From an uncultured Nitrospira sp. (GTDB taxonomy: Bacteria > Nitrospirota > Nitrospiria > Nitrospirales > Nitrospiraceae): a stretch of DNA of 63,161 bases. The notes under the pieces were generated by a model, which saw nothing but the letters and a program-made list of their open reading frames with translations, was not told the origin of the DNA and made no database searches. The DNA is taken from assembly GCA_902500805.1 (NCBI GenBank), contig CABVSA010000012.1, positions 1 through 63,161 on the forward strand, in the 5' to 3' direction. Position numbers and translations under genes: made by a program. Of this stretch, positions 8,421 to 15,514 are shown in pieces; position 1 is the stretch's first letter; each line of letters starts with the position of its first letter.

Positions 8421-8714
8421 TCAGCCTTCCTGTTCATTAAAATCCACCACCTGCGCCAGTTCGATAAAGACCTCTTTCTGGGTCATTTGATATACCAGTC
8501 TCAATACGCGCGGAATGGGAAGTCGGTAGCTTTTTTTAATCAGGTATCTCGGTGGATGATAATCGGGGAGTGGATAACCAGGAGGATTCTCTTCGTGCTG
8601 TAACAGCCACGTCAAACCGTCGAACACTTTTCTTACTGATGGATCTCGTTCCTCTTCCTCCTCAAGATATTCTTTCGTTGCCGGTGCAAGACGAAGCGTT
8701 CTGAGCGGTTTCAT
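8421..8714 (-). CDS. Putative PanT toxin, RelE/ParE-like fold, paired with Panacea antitoxin
   Basis: A 97-residue protein encoded four bases after the Panacea-domain gene. The C-terminal half (RVLRLVYQMTQKEVFIELAQ) has the strand-turn-strand pattern of RelE/ParE-type toxins, and the middle is Pro- and Tyr-rich (GYPLPDYHPPRYL). No sequence family is obvious to me, so the fold is inferred. Position and size fit the toxin of a Panacea toxin-antitoxin operon, where the antitoxin often comes first. The target could be ribosome-bound mRNA or gyrase if the fold is right. Confidence 0.6.
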   Translation of the reverse strand: MKPLRTLRLAPATKEYLEEEEERDPSVRKVFDGLTWLLQHEENPPGYPLPDYHPPRYLIKKSYRLPIPRVLRLVYQMTQKEVFIELAQVVDFNEQEG

Positions 8715-8718
8715 CGCC

Positions 8719-9279
8719 CTACGCGGTCTGACTCAACGCCTGCCTCGCCCACTTCACATCGGTTTCTGTGACCTCATCAAGCTCAGAGGCAAAAACCGTT
8801 TCAAGCGGCAGCTCATCGCCGATCTCGGCCAATTCCCAAATTCGATCATGGGACGCGAGGCTGATCGATGCCGCGGTGTGGTTGAAGCAGATGTCACGAA
8901 TGACATCGTCGATGAGACTAATTTCCTCTGGTCTGAACATCGAGATGTCTGGCTGCGTGAGCGACACAAACTCGCGCTTTTCATAATTGTGAAACGGCGT
9001 GCTTTTGACCGCAATCGCGCCTTCTTTCCGCAGCATCTCGATCACCTGGAGGACATGCTTGGGCACGGGTCCAAACTGCTGCTTCACGTAGGTCTCGCGT
9101 GTGAGAGAGACCCCGCGAGTCTCCAGAGAGATCGAATCCGCGTACCACAAGATCTTGTTCAGCTTCGTCGCGCCGAGCAACGTCGTGTCAGGGCACTTCG
9201 AGCACACGTAGTGCACAAGGGTCTTCAACTTTTTGAGGTCTTTTGCACTGAGGCGCTGACTTCTTCTTAGGCGTGACAT
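8719..9279 (-). CDS. Panacea-domain (DUF4065/SocA-like) antitoxin
   Basis: A 186-residue protein whose central ~110 residues match the Panacea antitoxin domain: KLNKILWYADSISLETRG near residue 45, then TYVKQQFGPVPKHVLQVIEM. This domain neutralises many unrelated toxins by direct contact. A short basic N-terminus (SRLRRSQRLSAKDLKKL) precedes it and could be a DNA- or toxin-binding extension. The AAGGAG ribosome-binding site lies well placed before the ATG. It heads a two-gene operon with the 97-residue protein downstream. Confidence 0.8.
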   Translation of the reverse strand: MSRLRRSQRLSAKDLKKLKTLVHYVCSKCPDTTLLGATKLNKILWYADSISLETRGVSLTRETYVKQQFGPVPKHVLQVIEMLRKEGAIAVKSTPFHNYEKREFVSLTQPDISMFRPEEISLIDDVIRDICFNHTAASISLASHDRIWELAEIGDELPLETVFASELDEVTETDVKWARQALSQTA

Positions 9280-9865
9280 AGCGCGTACTCCTTGCTGTGG
9301 AGTCTATTAGGAACCAAATTCATGATTTTTCAAAACGTTTTCGAAAAGTCCGTGCGTGGGCACATTATACTGTTCACGGAAACTCGATAGCAATCGAGGG
9401 GGTTCACGTGCGACCAGATCACGCCACCATCCTCAATTCCCCTCCAAACGGGATGATCCAGCGGGTCAGCGGTAACATTGAAAGGTTCACATTCAGATTG
9501 GAAGCACCAAGCCTTTCAATACACTCCAAGCCATTGAGAAATTGATTCATTGCGGCAGCTCTAGTCGCCCGGCCCCTTGCCCACGACCCGGATGACAATA
9601 TTTCCTAACCCTGGTTTCATTTTGGATTCTGTCTGGCTGTCCGCCCTTCATGAGTTTGTCAGCACATCGCCTAGACTTTCGCCATCTACGAAAAGCCGTG
9701 GAGCCGTCTTCTTTAAAATATAACCTGATGGAGAATAGGTTATTGAGATCTACTAAGTATGGCCTGAATGTCCTTAGCCCAGAGAGTGCTGGAAAACTCT
9801 TCGACGAGCAGCTATCATTTAATGATGATAGTGATTATTCTTAGTTCAACTATGGAGGTATCGCA
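9280..9865. other. Region between toxin-antitoxin operon and lipoprotein gene
   Basis: Holds the degenerate copy B (9420-9545, minus strand). A 64-codon frame at 9650-9844 on the plus strand ends 21 bases before the lipoprotein gene and might be a small cotranscribed gene, but it has no clear ribosome-binding site or recognisable motif. Otherwise nothing is visible. Confidence 0.4.
9420..9545 (-). pseudogene. Degenerate copy B of the unknown gene family
   Basis: Minus-strand translation gives NQFLNGLECIERLGASN, then NVNLSMLPLTRWIIPF, aligning with copies A, C and D. It is the most diverged copy (by eye about 70% identical at DNA level to copy C). It has no start codon or full length, so it is a relic. 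Confidence 0.5.
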
Positions 9866-10393
9866 ATGATTTCCAGGCGCTTCCCATTTTGGTCAATGAC
9901 TGTAATTATACTTTTCACGACCGCTTTTGCTGGCTGTAATTCGATGGAAAGTGCTAGCAAAAAGTCCGATGGCTCTAAAGCCGCTTCGACAAGTTTTACC
10001 TCAAGAACCACTGATCTCAAGTCCCTTACACCAATGGAAGTTACAGAAGTCGAACCGATTCAAAAGCCTCAAGCAGCAAAGGCTAACCCGTGGAAGCTTA
10101 ATCTAGTTAACATGACATCAGACTGCATTGTCCTAGCATCGATTAAACCTCAAAACGGCCAGTACGGAAAATGGTTTAACATCCCTAAGACATGTAGAAC
10201 ATGTAACGCGAATTATGAGACGTGCTTTAATGAAAAGAAGTGGCAAACTATCCTAGTAACTGAATGCACTGATACTCCATTTGACATTCGCATTACAGTT
10301 GAGCCAAATCAGAATGGCCAGGCAAGTGGTGCAGAATTTACTGATCTTCGTCCAAACTGCAATTATGCAGGAGGAACAATCGGAATTCATTGA
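9866..10393 (+). CDS. AT-rich predicted lipoprotein, unknown function
   Basis: A 175-residue protein with a lipoprotein signal: basic start, hydrophobic core, and lipobox AFAGC with the acylated cysteine at residue 24. A Ser/Lys-rich linker (about 25-75) leads to a domain with six further cysteines (SDC, TCRTC, ETC, TEC, NC), likely disulphide-bonded in the periplasm. A clear GGAGGT ribosome-binding site precedes the ATG. It is distinctly AT-richer than the core genes and lies inside the repeat-bracketed segment. I do not recognise the family. Confidence 0.7.
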   Translation: MISRRFPFWSMTVIILFTTAFAGCNSMESASKKSDGSKAASTSFTSRTTDLKSLTPMEVTEVEPIQKPQAAKANPWKLNLVNMTSDCIVLASIKPQNGQYGKWFNIPKTCRTCNANYETCFNEKKWQTILVTECTDTPFDIRITVEPNQNGQASGAEFTDLRPNCNYAGGTIGIH

Positions 10394-10477
10394 TACGCAC
10401 CACATGGTCATGACGCTTTGTCATTCTCATTATATGGTGGTGTAGTCATCAGAGGCTTGTCCATCGCTGCTGATTTA

Positions 10478-10620
10478 GGTAGCGGTGGTGGTGAGCGCAA
10501 TCGCTGGTAAACGGCTCGCGCTGATCGAAACGCCAAGAGAATCTCCGGCCCAAGCCTCTGCTCTACAAGGGCATTACGCGGCGCGGGCCGGAAGTTCTCC
10601 AGAAAACGGGATGATCAGGT
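10478..10620 (+). repeat. Duplicated RRM-gene tail and downstream sequence (copy 1)
   Basis: The stretch ending in the RRM stop codon context (GCAATCGCTGGTAA) plus about 110 downstream bases matches 11526-11660 with roughly 85% identity by eye. The 5' part of this RRM copy is gone, so the block is a broken duplicate. Confidence 0.65.
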
Positions 10621-10785
10621 GCGCCAAATTCGACAGTGAAAGGTTGATATTCCGATTGGGGACACCACACCTTTCAATGCACGCTAAGCCGTTGAAAAAT
10701 CGATTCACCGCCGCTTCTCCATCGAACCAATAGACCTTCTCCCCAGGCTCTAATCTCACGCCAGACTCGGATCCGATTCGGGAGC
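10574..10785 (-). pseudogene. Degenerate copy C of the unknown gene family
   Basis: Minus-strand frame reading GEKVYWFDGEAAVNRFFNG, CIERCGVPNRNINL and LIIPFSGELPARAA before a stop codon. It shares the middle with copy A and the C-terminus with copies B and D. It lies tail-to-tail with the RRM-gene relic, the same arrangement as copy D with the intact RRM gene. Confidence 0.5.
10656..10783 (+). repeat. Right copy of ~127-bp direct repeat carrying the tRNA-Glu 3' end
   Basis: Begins with the same 12 bases as the tRNA-Glu 3' terminus (10656-10667) and continues to GGATCCGATTCGGG, matching 7054-7180. Only the last bases of the tRNA are present, so this is not a second tRNA gene. Confidence 0.7.
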
Positions 10786-11230
10786 ATGAACAAATTGTTC
10801 GCGTGTAAGATCCTTTTGTTCATCAAGCCCAACGGCAGCTCCATGACGCGCAGACTCCAGGCTCAACTTTCCCACTGGATACACGGCCGTTGCCGGTCAA
10901 ACCTCTGGAAACTCCTTCAGGGACAGCTCCTACCTCCAATTCACTGTCAAGCTGAAGGATCCTCTGTCGACAAAACAATGACCGAAGGCCTGAGCGACAA
11001 GGAACACTATCTATTGCTGTTGTATCTTGATACACTGGAACTGTTTCATCGCGTCAGGCCTCGCATGAAACAAGCGCAAGACGGCCTATTACCGATATTG
11101 TGCCTGCCGAGACTGTGATCGGAAGTCTAACCTGAGTCCCGTTACGCAATACCAGCCTTGGGTCGCGCCTTCCTTTTGCGAAGTCCTCTCGCGTCATGGA
11201 CAATGTCATCATTACAGGAGGAGCCCCAAG

Positions 11231-11554
11231 ATGGGTTCAAAGCTTTACGTCGGTGGGTTGCCGTATTCGGTGACCGAGCAGCAATTGACTGAAACATTCG
11301 GGGCGCATGGCACCGTGGCCTCTGCAAAGATCATTGCGGATAAGTTCACGGGACAGTCGCGTGGATTTGGCTTCGTGGAGATGTCCTCAGACGCTGAGGC
11401 GCAAGCCGCGATCACGGCGCTCCATGGCTCGGACATGGGTGGCCGCACGTTAACGGTCAATGAAGCGAAACCCATGGAGCGTTCTGGCGGCGGTGGTGGT
11501 GGTTTCGGTGGCGGTGGCGGCGGTGGTCGTGGTGGAAAGCGCGATCGCTGGTAA
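11231..11554 (+). CDS. Glycine-rich RRM RNA-binding protein
   Basis: A 107-residue protein with one RNA recognition motif: RNP2 is LYVGGL (residues 5-10) and RNP1 is RGFGFVEM (about 44-51). A tail of glycines and arginines, ending GKRDRW, follows, as in bacterial cold-responsive RNA-binding proteins. It likely binds RNA as a chaperone. A very good ribosome-binding site (AGGAGGAG) precedes the ATG. The tail and downstream sequence are duplicated as a relic at 10478-10620, so the locus has undergone tandem duplication and loss. Confidence 0.92.
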   Translation: MGSKLYVGGLPYSVTEQQLTETFGAHGTVASAKIIADKFTGQSRGFGFVEMSSDAEAQAAITALHGSDMGGRTLTVNEAKPMERSGGGGGGFGGGGGGGRGGKRDRW

Positions 11555-11660
11555 ACGGCTCGCACTGATCGAATCACCAAAAGAATCTCCGGCCCAGACC
11601 GTTCCGAATTTGCTCCTTGATGGCATTACGCGGCGCGGGCCGGAATTCCCCCAGAAAACG
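11526..11660 (+). repeat. RRM-gene tail and downstream sequence (copy 2, intact gene)
   Basis: Partner of the repeat at 10478-10620. It includes the end of the intact RRM gene and GC-rich sequence with the shared word GGCATTACGCGGCGCGGGCC. Confidence 0.65.
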
Positions 11661-11953
11661 GGATCACAAAACTGGTCAGCGGCGACATTGGGAACGCTAC
11701 GTGCTCCTGAATACTAACCGCTGCCACACAGGTATGCCTGCTGACTACTACTGGCTCCATTCATCTTTCAAGTGAATCGAAAAACCAACGCCTACCCAGC
11801 GACCTCTTCCTCAAAGCGCTGTGGGATCGCCAGGGCTGACACAATATCGAGACCCAGAGTCCCTTGCGGCTATCTATAAGTGACCCTGTCCCTCCGACCA
11901 GATTACGCCCCCTACAACGAAAGCGCCTTCGGCAACACATTGCTGGAAGAAGC
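11555..11953. other. Region downstream of the RRM gene with degenerate copy D
   Basis: On the minus strand at about 11615-11690 the translation MSPLTSFVIPF followed by PARAA and a stop matches the C-terminus of copies B and C. The rest, 11700-11953, shows nothing I recognise. Confidence 0.45.
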
Positions 11954-12337
11954 CTAACCCTCAAACGCATGGCTACATTTGTGACAAAGAAACTTTGACG
12001 CGACCGTCTCCTTCCAATCCTCGAGCTTCTTACTATGATTCTTCGTCTTCAATCTGCCATACCCCACCCAAACCCCAAGAAATGCAAGCGATGAGGCAAG
12101 TTCCGCTACAGCCATCTGCGATTCTGATCCTTGGGGGGGACCCATGCTGATCATGACGGCGGCATTTGCTGGAATCCCAAGCAGAAATCCCTGGAGATAG
12201 GCCCAAGGGGCTCTCGGAGGGTAATATGCCCTGGGGATATCAGTGATGGTCTTATTCGACGTAGCCGTTCGGATAATGTCACCTACTCGCTGAACCTTCT
12301 CAGCACTGCAGCTCGGACAAATTCGATCAATAGACAT
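11954..12337 (-). CDS. Zinc-ribbon membrane protein, unknown function
   Basis: A 127-residue protein with CPSC near the N-terminus (RICPSCSAEKVQRVG) and CHKC at the C-terminus (FLCHKCSHAFEG), which together could form one zinc ribbon. Two hydrophobic segments lie between them (about residues 45-95). The start at 12337 is chosen over 12361 because GGAGAGG sits at the right distance upstream. No family assignment. It lies downstream of amoC on the same strand but beyond its terminator. Confidence 0.65.
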   Translation of the reverse strand: MSIDRICPSCSAEKVQRVGDIIRTATSNKTITDIPRAYYPPRAPWAYLQGFLLGIPANAAVMISMGPPQGSESQMAVAELASSLAFLGVWVGYGRLKTKNHSKKLEDWKETVASKFLCHKCSHAFEG

Positions 12338-12474
12338 CGGCCCTCTCCTCTCTCCACACACATCTATTCGCGCCCAAGAACCAATCGCCTAGTCACCAAC
12401 TCCGATAGAAATACGTGTCCATCAGACAGAAGCATCGGTTGTCATATCCAAGCCTCTTCACACCAAGAAACGAC

Positions 12475-12508
12475 ACGGCCCGGAACCCCTTGAGGAGTTC
12501 CGGGCCGT
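12475..12508 (-). terminator. Intrinsic terminator of amoC
   Basis: A perfect 12-base-pair GC-rich inverted repeat (12475-12486 with 12497-12508, arms ACGGCCCGGAAC/GTTCCGGGCCGT) with a 10-base loop, placed 25 bases beyond the amoC stop. On the minus strand it is followed by a modest T-rich stretch (GTCGTTTCTT). Confidence 0.75.
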
Positions 12509-12533
12509 TCGATTCACGTCGTACGCGACCTGC

Positions 12534-13352
12534 TTAGTACGCGCTCTGGCCCTTGGCGTTCGCCACCTGGGCCGGGAACGGATCCAGGATGCTCTTCGGC
12601 GCGTTGTTCCAGATCACGTCCGCCAGATTCGACATCCGGCTCACGATCTGCGCCGCCACCCCGCCCGCGGCCCCGAACAACCCGCACCAGCCCAACGTCA
12701 CGAAGCCCCAGTGTAACGGCGCCGCAAACAGCTCATCCACAAACCAGAACGCATGGCCCCACTCGTTGAGCCCCACGTTCGGCAGAATGAACATCGGCCC
12801 CACCACCGCCGCCACCAACGGGAACGACGTCGCTTGGCTATACAGCGGCAACCGCGTCTGCGCATACAGGTAGCTCGACACGCCGCACGTAATGTACAGC
12901 GGGAACGTCCCGTAGAACGCCACAATGTGGCTCGCCGTAAAGCTCGTGTCCCGGATGATCACTTGGTGCCACGCCGCATCCTGCTCCAACGTGTAGCTCC
13001 CCGCGTAGTACACGCCCCAGATGTAGCACACCAACCAGCCCATCCAGTAAAAGTACCGCTTCAGCTCCAGCTTCGGGTCCAGGTTCGCCAGGTTCCGATC
13101 CCGCGTCACCCAGATCCAGCCGATCGACGTCGCAAAGAACAGGGCATTGGCCACAATGTTAAACCGCCACAGCCCCATCCACACCGACTCGAACTCCGGG
13201 GTCATGGAATCCAACCCGTGCGAATACCCGAAGGTTCGCTGATACACCACCCAAAACACCCCGATCGCCAACATCGCCAACCAGCCGATCTTCACCGGCT
13301 TCGAATCGTACCACTGCGAGACGTCATACCCTCGCTCACTTGATGCTGCCAT
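12534..13352 (-). CDS. amoC: Ammonia monooxygenase subunit C (stand-alone copy)
   Basis: A 272-residue membrane subunit of the copper-dependent ammonia monooxygenase, which oxidises ammonia to hydroxylamine. Six or so hydrophobic segments are present. D125, H129 and H142 (in DAAWH and FTASH) have the same spacing as the metal-binding Asp/His/His of particulate methane monooxygenase subunit C, so the site looks intact. Other hallmarks are [20 protein letters not shown] and the N-terminal [15 protein letters not shown] strong AAGGAGGG ribosome-binding site precedes the ATG, and a terminator follows the stop. No amoA or amoB adjoins it. Third codon positions are almost all G or C, unlike the neighbours. 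A PmoC identity is less likely in this genomic setting. Confidence 0.95.
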   Translation of the reverse strand: MAASSERGYDVSQWYDSKPVKIGWLAMLAIGVFWVVYQRTFGYSHGLDSMTPEFESVWMGLWRFNIVANALFFATSIGWIWVTRDRNLANLDPKLELKRYFYWMGWLVCYIWGVYYAGSYTLEQDAAWHQVIIRDTSFTASHIVAFYGTFPLYITCGVSSYLYAQTRLPLYSQATSFPLVAAVVGPMFILPNVGLNEWGHAFWFVDELFAAPLHWGFVTLGWCGLFGAAGGVAAQIVSRMSNLADVIWNNAPKSILDPFPAQVANAKGQSAY

Positions 13353-13743
13353 GATGTGTCCCTCCTTCCGCAGAAAAAATTCTCACCGAACATTATGAAC
13401 CGACACAACTTCGTGCAGGTAGTAGCACCTCTCTCTTACACTCCCCTTCCTGCGGCTGATTTTACACTCACGGAAGATATCATTTCAATACTATCCCAGT
13501 ATCGAATCTATCACAATTACACAATGCTATCAATGAGTTAGACGTCCTCACTCCTTTCATAGCGGGACACCGAGTGCCTCATACCCTGTCAACAGTAGTC
13601 CCTCCATACCAATTCGTACTCCCTTGTTTGCTAATCGGATTTCATTTCCTTTTTCCCATAACCTCAAAAAGTTCAGCCAGACATGGATACGCGATCAGCA
13701 CACAAACCGTCATCATTGATCCTGCACAACGGCATACCGTAAC
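13353..13743. other. AT-rich upstream region of amoC
   Basis: Nearly 400 bases, much more AT-rich than amoC, between amoC and a divergent gene. It should hold the amoC promoter and any regulatory sites. I see a small inverted repeat (ATACT-N5-AGTAT, near 13488-13502) and a minus-strand TTGACA near 13587-13592 without a good -10 at the usual distance. No convincing gene. Confidence 0.4.
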
Positions 13744-14352
13744 ATGTGCCCCATGGCCTTGCGAGATCCTCCTTCTCCTCAGACCAACGTGAACCTACCA
13801 AAGTCTGCGGCAAGATTCTTACTGGTGATTCTCGTCGTCGGACTTGGCATTGCTGGATTCCAGTTCCTTACTGGGCCAACCAGCCAAAAAGACGCGCTGA
13901 TTGCGGATATCATCAAAAACTGGCAGGAAGCACATCCCTCAGCGGAACGCTTCCTGATCTTGTCTGAATTCCGTGACGAAGCGGTGTTGGACAACGATAC
14001 CAGTCTCATATGGGAGATCGCACCACAAGCCACGAGCGTCACCTGGAACGAAGCCCGTCTCACCTGTGCCAAAAGAGTCACCGGCGGCCAAAGAGGGTGG
14101 CGGTTGCCGGCACCAGCCGAAATGCGTAGCTTGGTAGGACCTGCTGTGGACTCTCCGATCCCCAATATCCCACCAGGCCATCCGTTTCTGAACATCCAGC
14201 CAACATCTTATTGGACGGTCGTTTCCGAGGCGAATCAGCCATCCTACGCCAAATACGTTGATGCCTTCCTCGGGAACGTGCTCAGCTTTCTTCAGATCTA
14301 TACCTACCCTGTCTGGTGCGTTCGCGGTCCGCTCGAATCCCCTGCCTCTTGA
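13744..14352 (+). CDS. Membrane-anchored DUF1566/Lcl-like domain protein
   Basis: A 202-residue protein with one N-terminal hydrophobic segment (about 24-41, RFLLVILVVGLGIAGFQFL) and a periplasmic domain of the DUF1566/Lcl C-terminal type. The signature is visible as VTWNEARLTC, GGQRGWRLPAPAEMRSL, YWTVVS and YPVWCVRG, with the two cysteines probably forming a disulphide. The domain is related to C-type-lectin-like folds; ligands are generally unknown. A start at 13756 (MALRDPP) is equally possible; neither has a clear ribosome-binding site. Confidence 0.75.
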   Translation: MCPMALRDPPSPQTNVNLPKSAARFLLVILVVGLGIAGFQFLTGPTSQKDALIADIIKNWQEAHPSAERFLILSEFRDEAVLDNDTSLIWEIAPQATSVTWNEARLTCAKRVTGGQRGWRLPAPAEMRSLVGPAVDSPIPNIPPGHPFLNIQPTSYWTVVSEANQPSYAKYVDAFLGNVLSFLQIYTYPVWCVRGPLESPAS

Positions 14353-14517
14353 TCTTGAGGATAGACAGTAAAACTGTGACGCTCATCGTGAAGACCTTGG
14401 CCGACCAGCCACAACGATTCTCCCCCGTTCCATGGACGACATAAAAGGTCTATATGCGGTTGGCTAGTCAGTGTACAATGCCGCCGTCGATCACATCTTT
14501 TATGGGGAGACCTCCTC

Positions 14518-15096
14518 GTGACTCTTCGAGAACAACTGGCCAAAGCCTTCCACGATACCGGATCCTTTAAGTGGGATCATACCAATGGGTTCAAGCTGGC
14601 CTCAGGTCAAATCAGCCCGTTCTACGTCGATTGTCGGGCTCTCATGGCGCATCCGGAGTCTCGTCGGCTGGTTGCCCAACTAGCCTATGACGGCCTCGTC
14701 GGAGTCGAATTTGACTGTTTAGGTGGTCTTGAGATCGGAGCGATCCCCATCGCCGTGACTATTTCTGATTTCGCCTGTGCAGCCTCCCCACCCAAAATTT
14801 GGCGGACGTTCGTCGTCCGCAAACAAGCCAAAGATCATGGATTGGGAAAGCTAATCGAGGGCAGTATTCAGCCCGGCGACCGAGTCGTAATCGTGGACGA
14901 TGTCCTCACCAGCGGCGGCTCGCTACTGAAAGCAGTAGGGGCGGCACGGGATGCGGGACTTCAGGTGGATCACGCGTTGGTGATTGTCGATCGCCAAGAG
15001 CAGGACGGGAAAGCCCGTATAGAGAAGGAAAGGATTCACCTGAGGAGTCTCTTAACCATTCAGGATCTGATGGATGTAATGAGGAAGCCCTTTTAA
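14518..15096 (+). CDS. pyrE: Orotate phosphoribosyltransferase
   Basis: A 192-residue enzyme joining orotate and PRPP to make orotidine 5'-monophosphate in pyrimidine synthesis. The PRPP-binding loop VVIVDDVLTSGGS lies at about residues 123-135, and the N-terminal part (GSFKWDHTNGFKLASGQ, SPFYVDCR) is typical of PyrE. The start codon is GTG at 14518 with a GGGGAG ribosome-binding site. It is a single gene with no other pyr genes nearby. Confidence 0.93.
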   Translation: MTLREQLAKAFHDTGSFKWDHTNGFKLASGQISPFYVDCRALMAHPESRRLVAQLAYDGLVGVEFDCLGGLEIGAIPIAVTISDFACAASPPKIWRTFVVRKQAKDHGLGKLIEGSIQPGDRVVIVDDVLTSGGSLLKAVGAARDAGLQVDHALVIVDRQEQDGKARIEKERIHLRSLLTIQDLMDVMRKPF

Positions 15097-15124
15097 ACTC
15101 AGCCTCACATGCGACGTCACCGGT

Positions 15125-15514
15125 TCATTTGCACTCAAACTGAATCCCCCAGCGACGCTCTTCGACCAGTTCTTGGGCTCCATCGAGTGGGCTCACCACT
15201 CTGGTCCGGCCTTTTGCTTCTCCCTCGCGCACGATGGAGTACAACCTGCCATTACATTTCTCGTTCATGAGATCTAACCCCTCTTTTCGGAAGGCCGAAA
15301 GCATGGGCCCCTGCCCTTCCTTGAACGGATAGATGACCACTCCACCCATGTCATGTTCCTGCACAATCTTGGCTCCATCGGCACAGCCTCCCAGAAGCAG
15401 AGCGACCATCGCGGCAACGGCGACTAACCAATGGTTGATTATCGGGGACTCACCCCAATCACGGTCGGCAGCGGGATATGAAAATTCGTGCTGCCGCTGA
15501 ACAAACTCTTCCAT
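15125..15514 (-). CDS. Small predicted lipoprotein
   Basis: The frame encodes 129 residues with a lipobox LLLGGC and a ~78-residue mature part lacking any family I know (GGVVIYPFKEGQGP, RRWGIQFEC). The only full-length ATG start, at 15514, overlaps the upstream gene by 76 bases and gives an odd N-terminus. The internal ATG before VALLLGGC gives a signal too short and uncharged. The true start is therefore unclear and may be non-canonical, just after the upstream stop. Two cysteines remain after the lipobox. Confidence 0.55.
   Translation of the reverse strand: MEEFVQRQHEFSYPAADRDWGESPIINHWLVAVAAMVALLLGGCADGAKIVQEHDMGGVVIYPFKEGQGPMLSAFRKEGLDLMNEKCNGRLYSIVREGEAKGRTRVVSPLDGAQELVEERRWGIQFECK

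Larger units (their letters stand above)
10394..11230. other. Repeat-rich region before the RRM gene
   Basis: Contains a relic of the RRM gene tail (10478-10620), degenerate copy C (10574-10785), and a plus-strand frame of 110 codons at 10786-11118 with no motif, no good ribosome-binding site and unusual composition, which I do not call as a gene. Confidence 0.45.

Noticed and set aside
9297..9545. An 82-codon plus-strand frame
   Set aside because: It is antisense to degenerate copy B, where the recurring peptide pattern lies on the minus strand.
10656..10667. A second tRNA-Glu considered from the matching 3' sequence
   Set aside because: Only the last 12 bases are present; no anticodon arm or 5' half can be formed.
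10786..11118. A 110-codon plus-strand frame between the repeats and the RRM gene
   Set aside because: No motif, no ribosome-binding site, its N-terminal residues start at the edge of a repeat, and the composition looks non-coding.
11245..11580. A proline-rich frame antisense to the RRM gene
   Set aside because: It is the mirror of the glycine-rich codons of the RRM protein tail.
7054..11690. CRISPR array or insertion sequence considered to explain the repeats
   Set aside because: Repeats are long, few, unevenly spaced and partly coding; there is no transposase, integrase or terminal inverted repeat.
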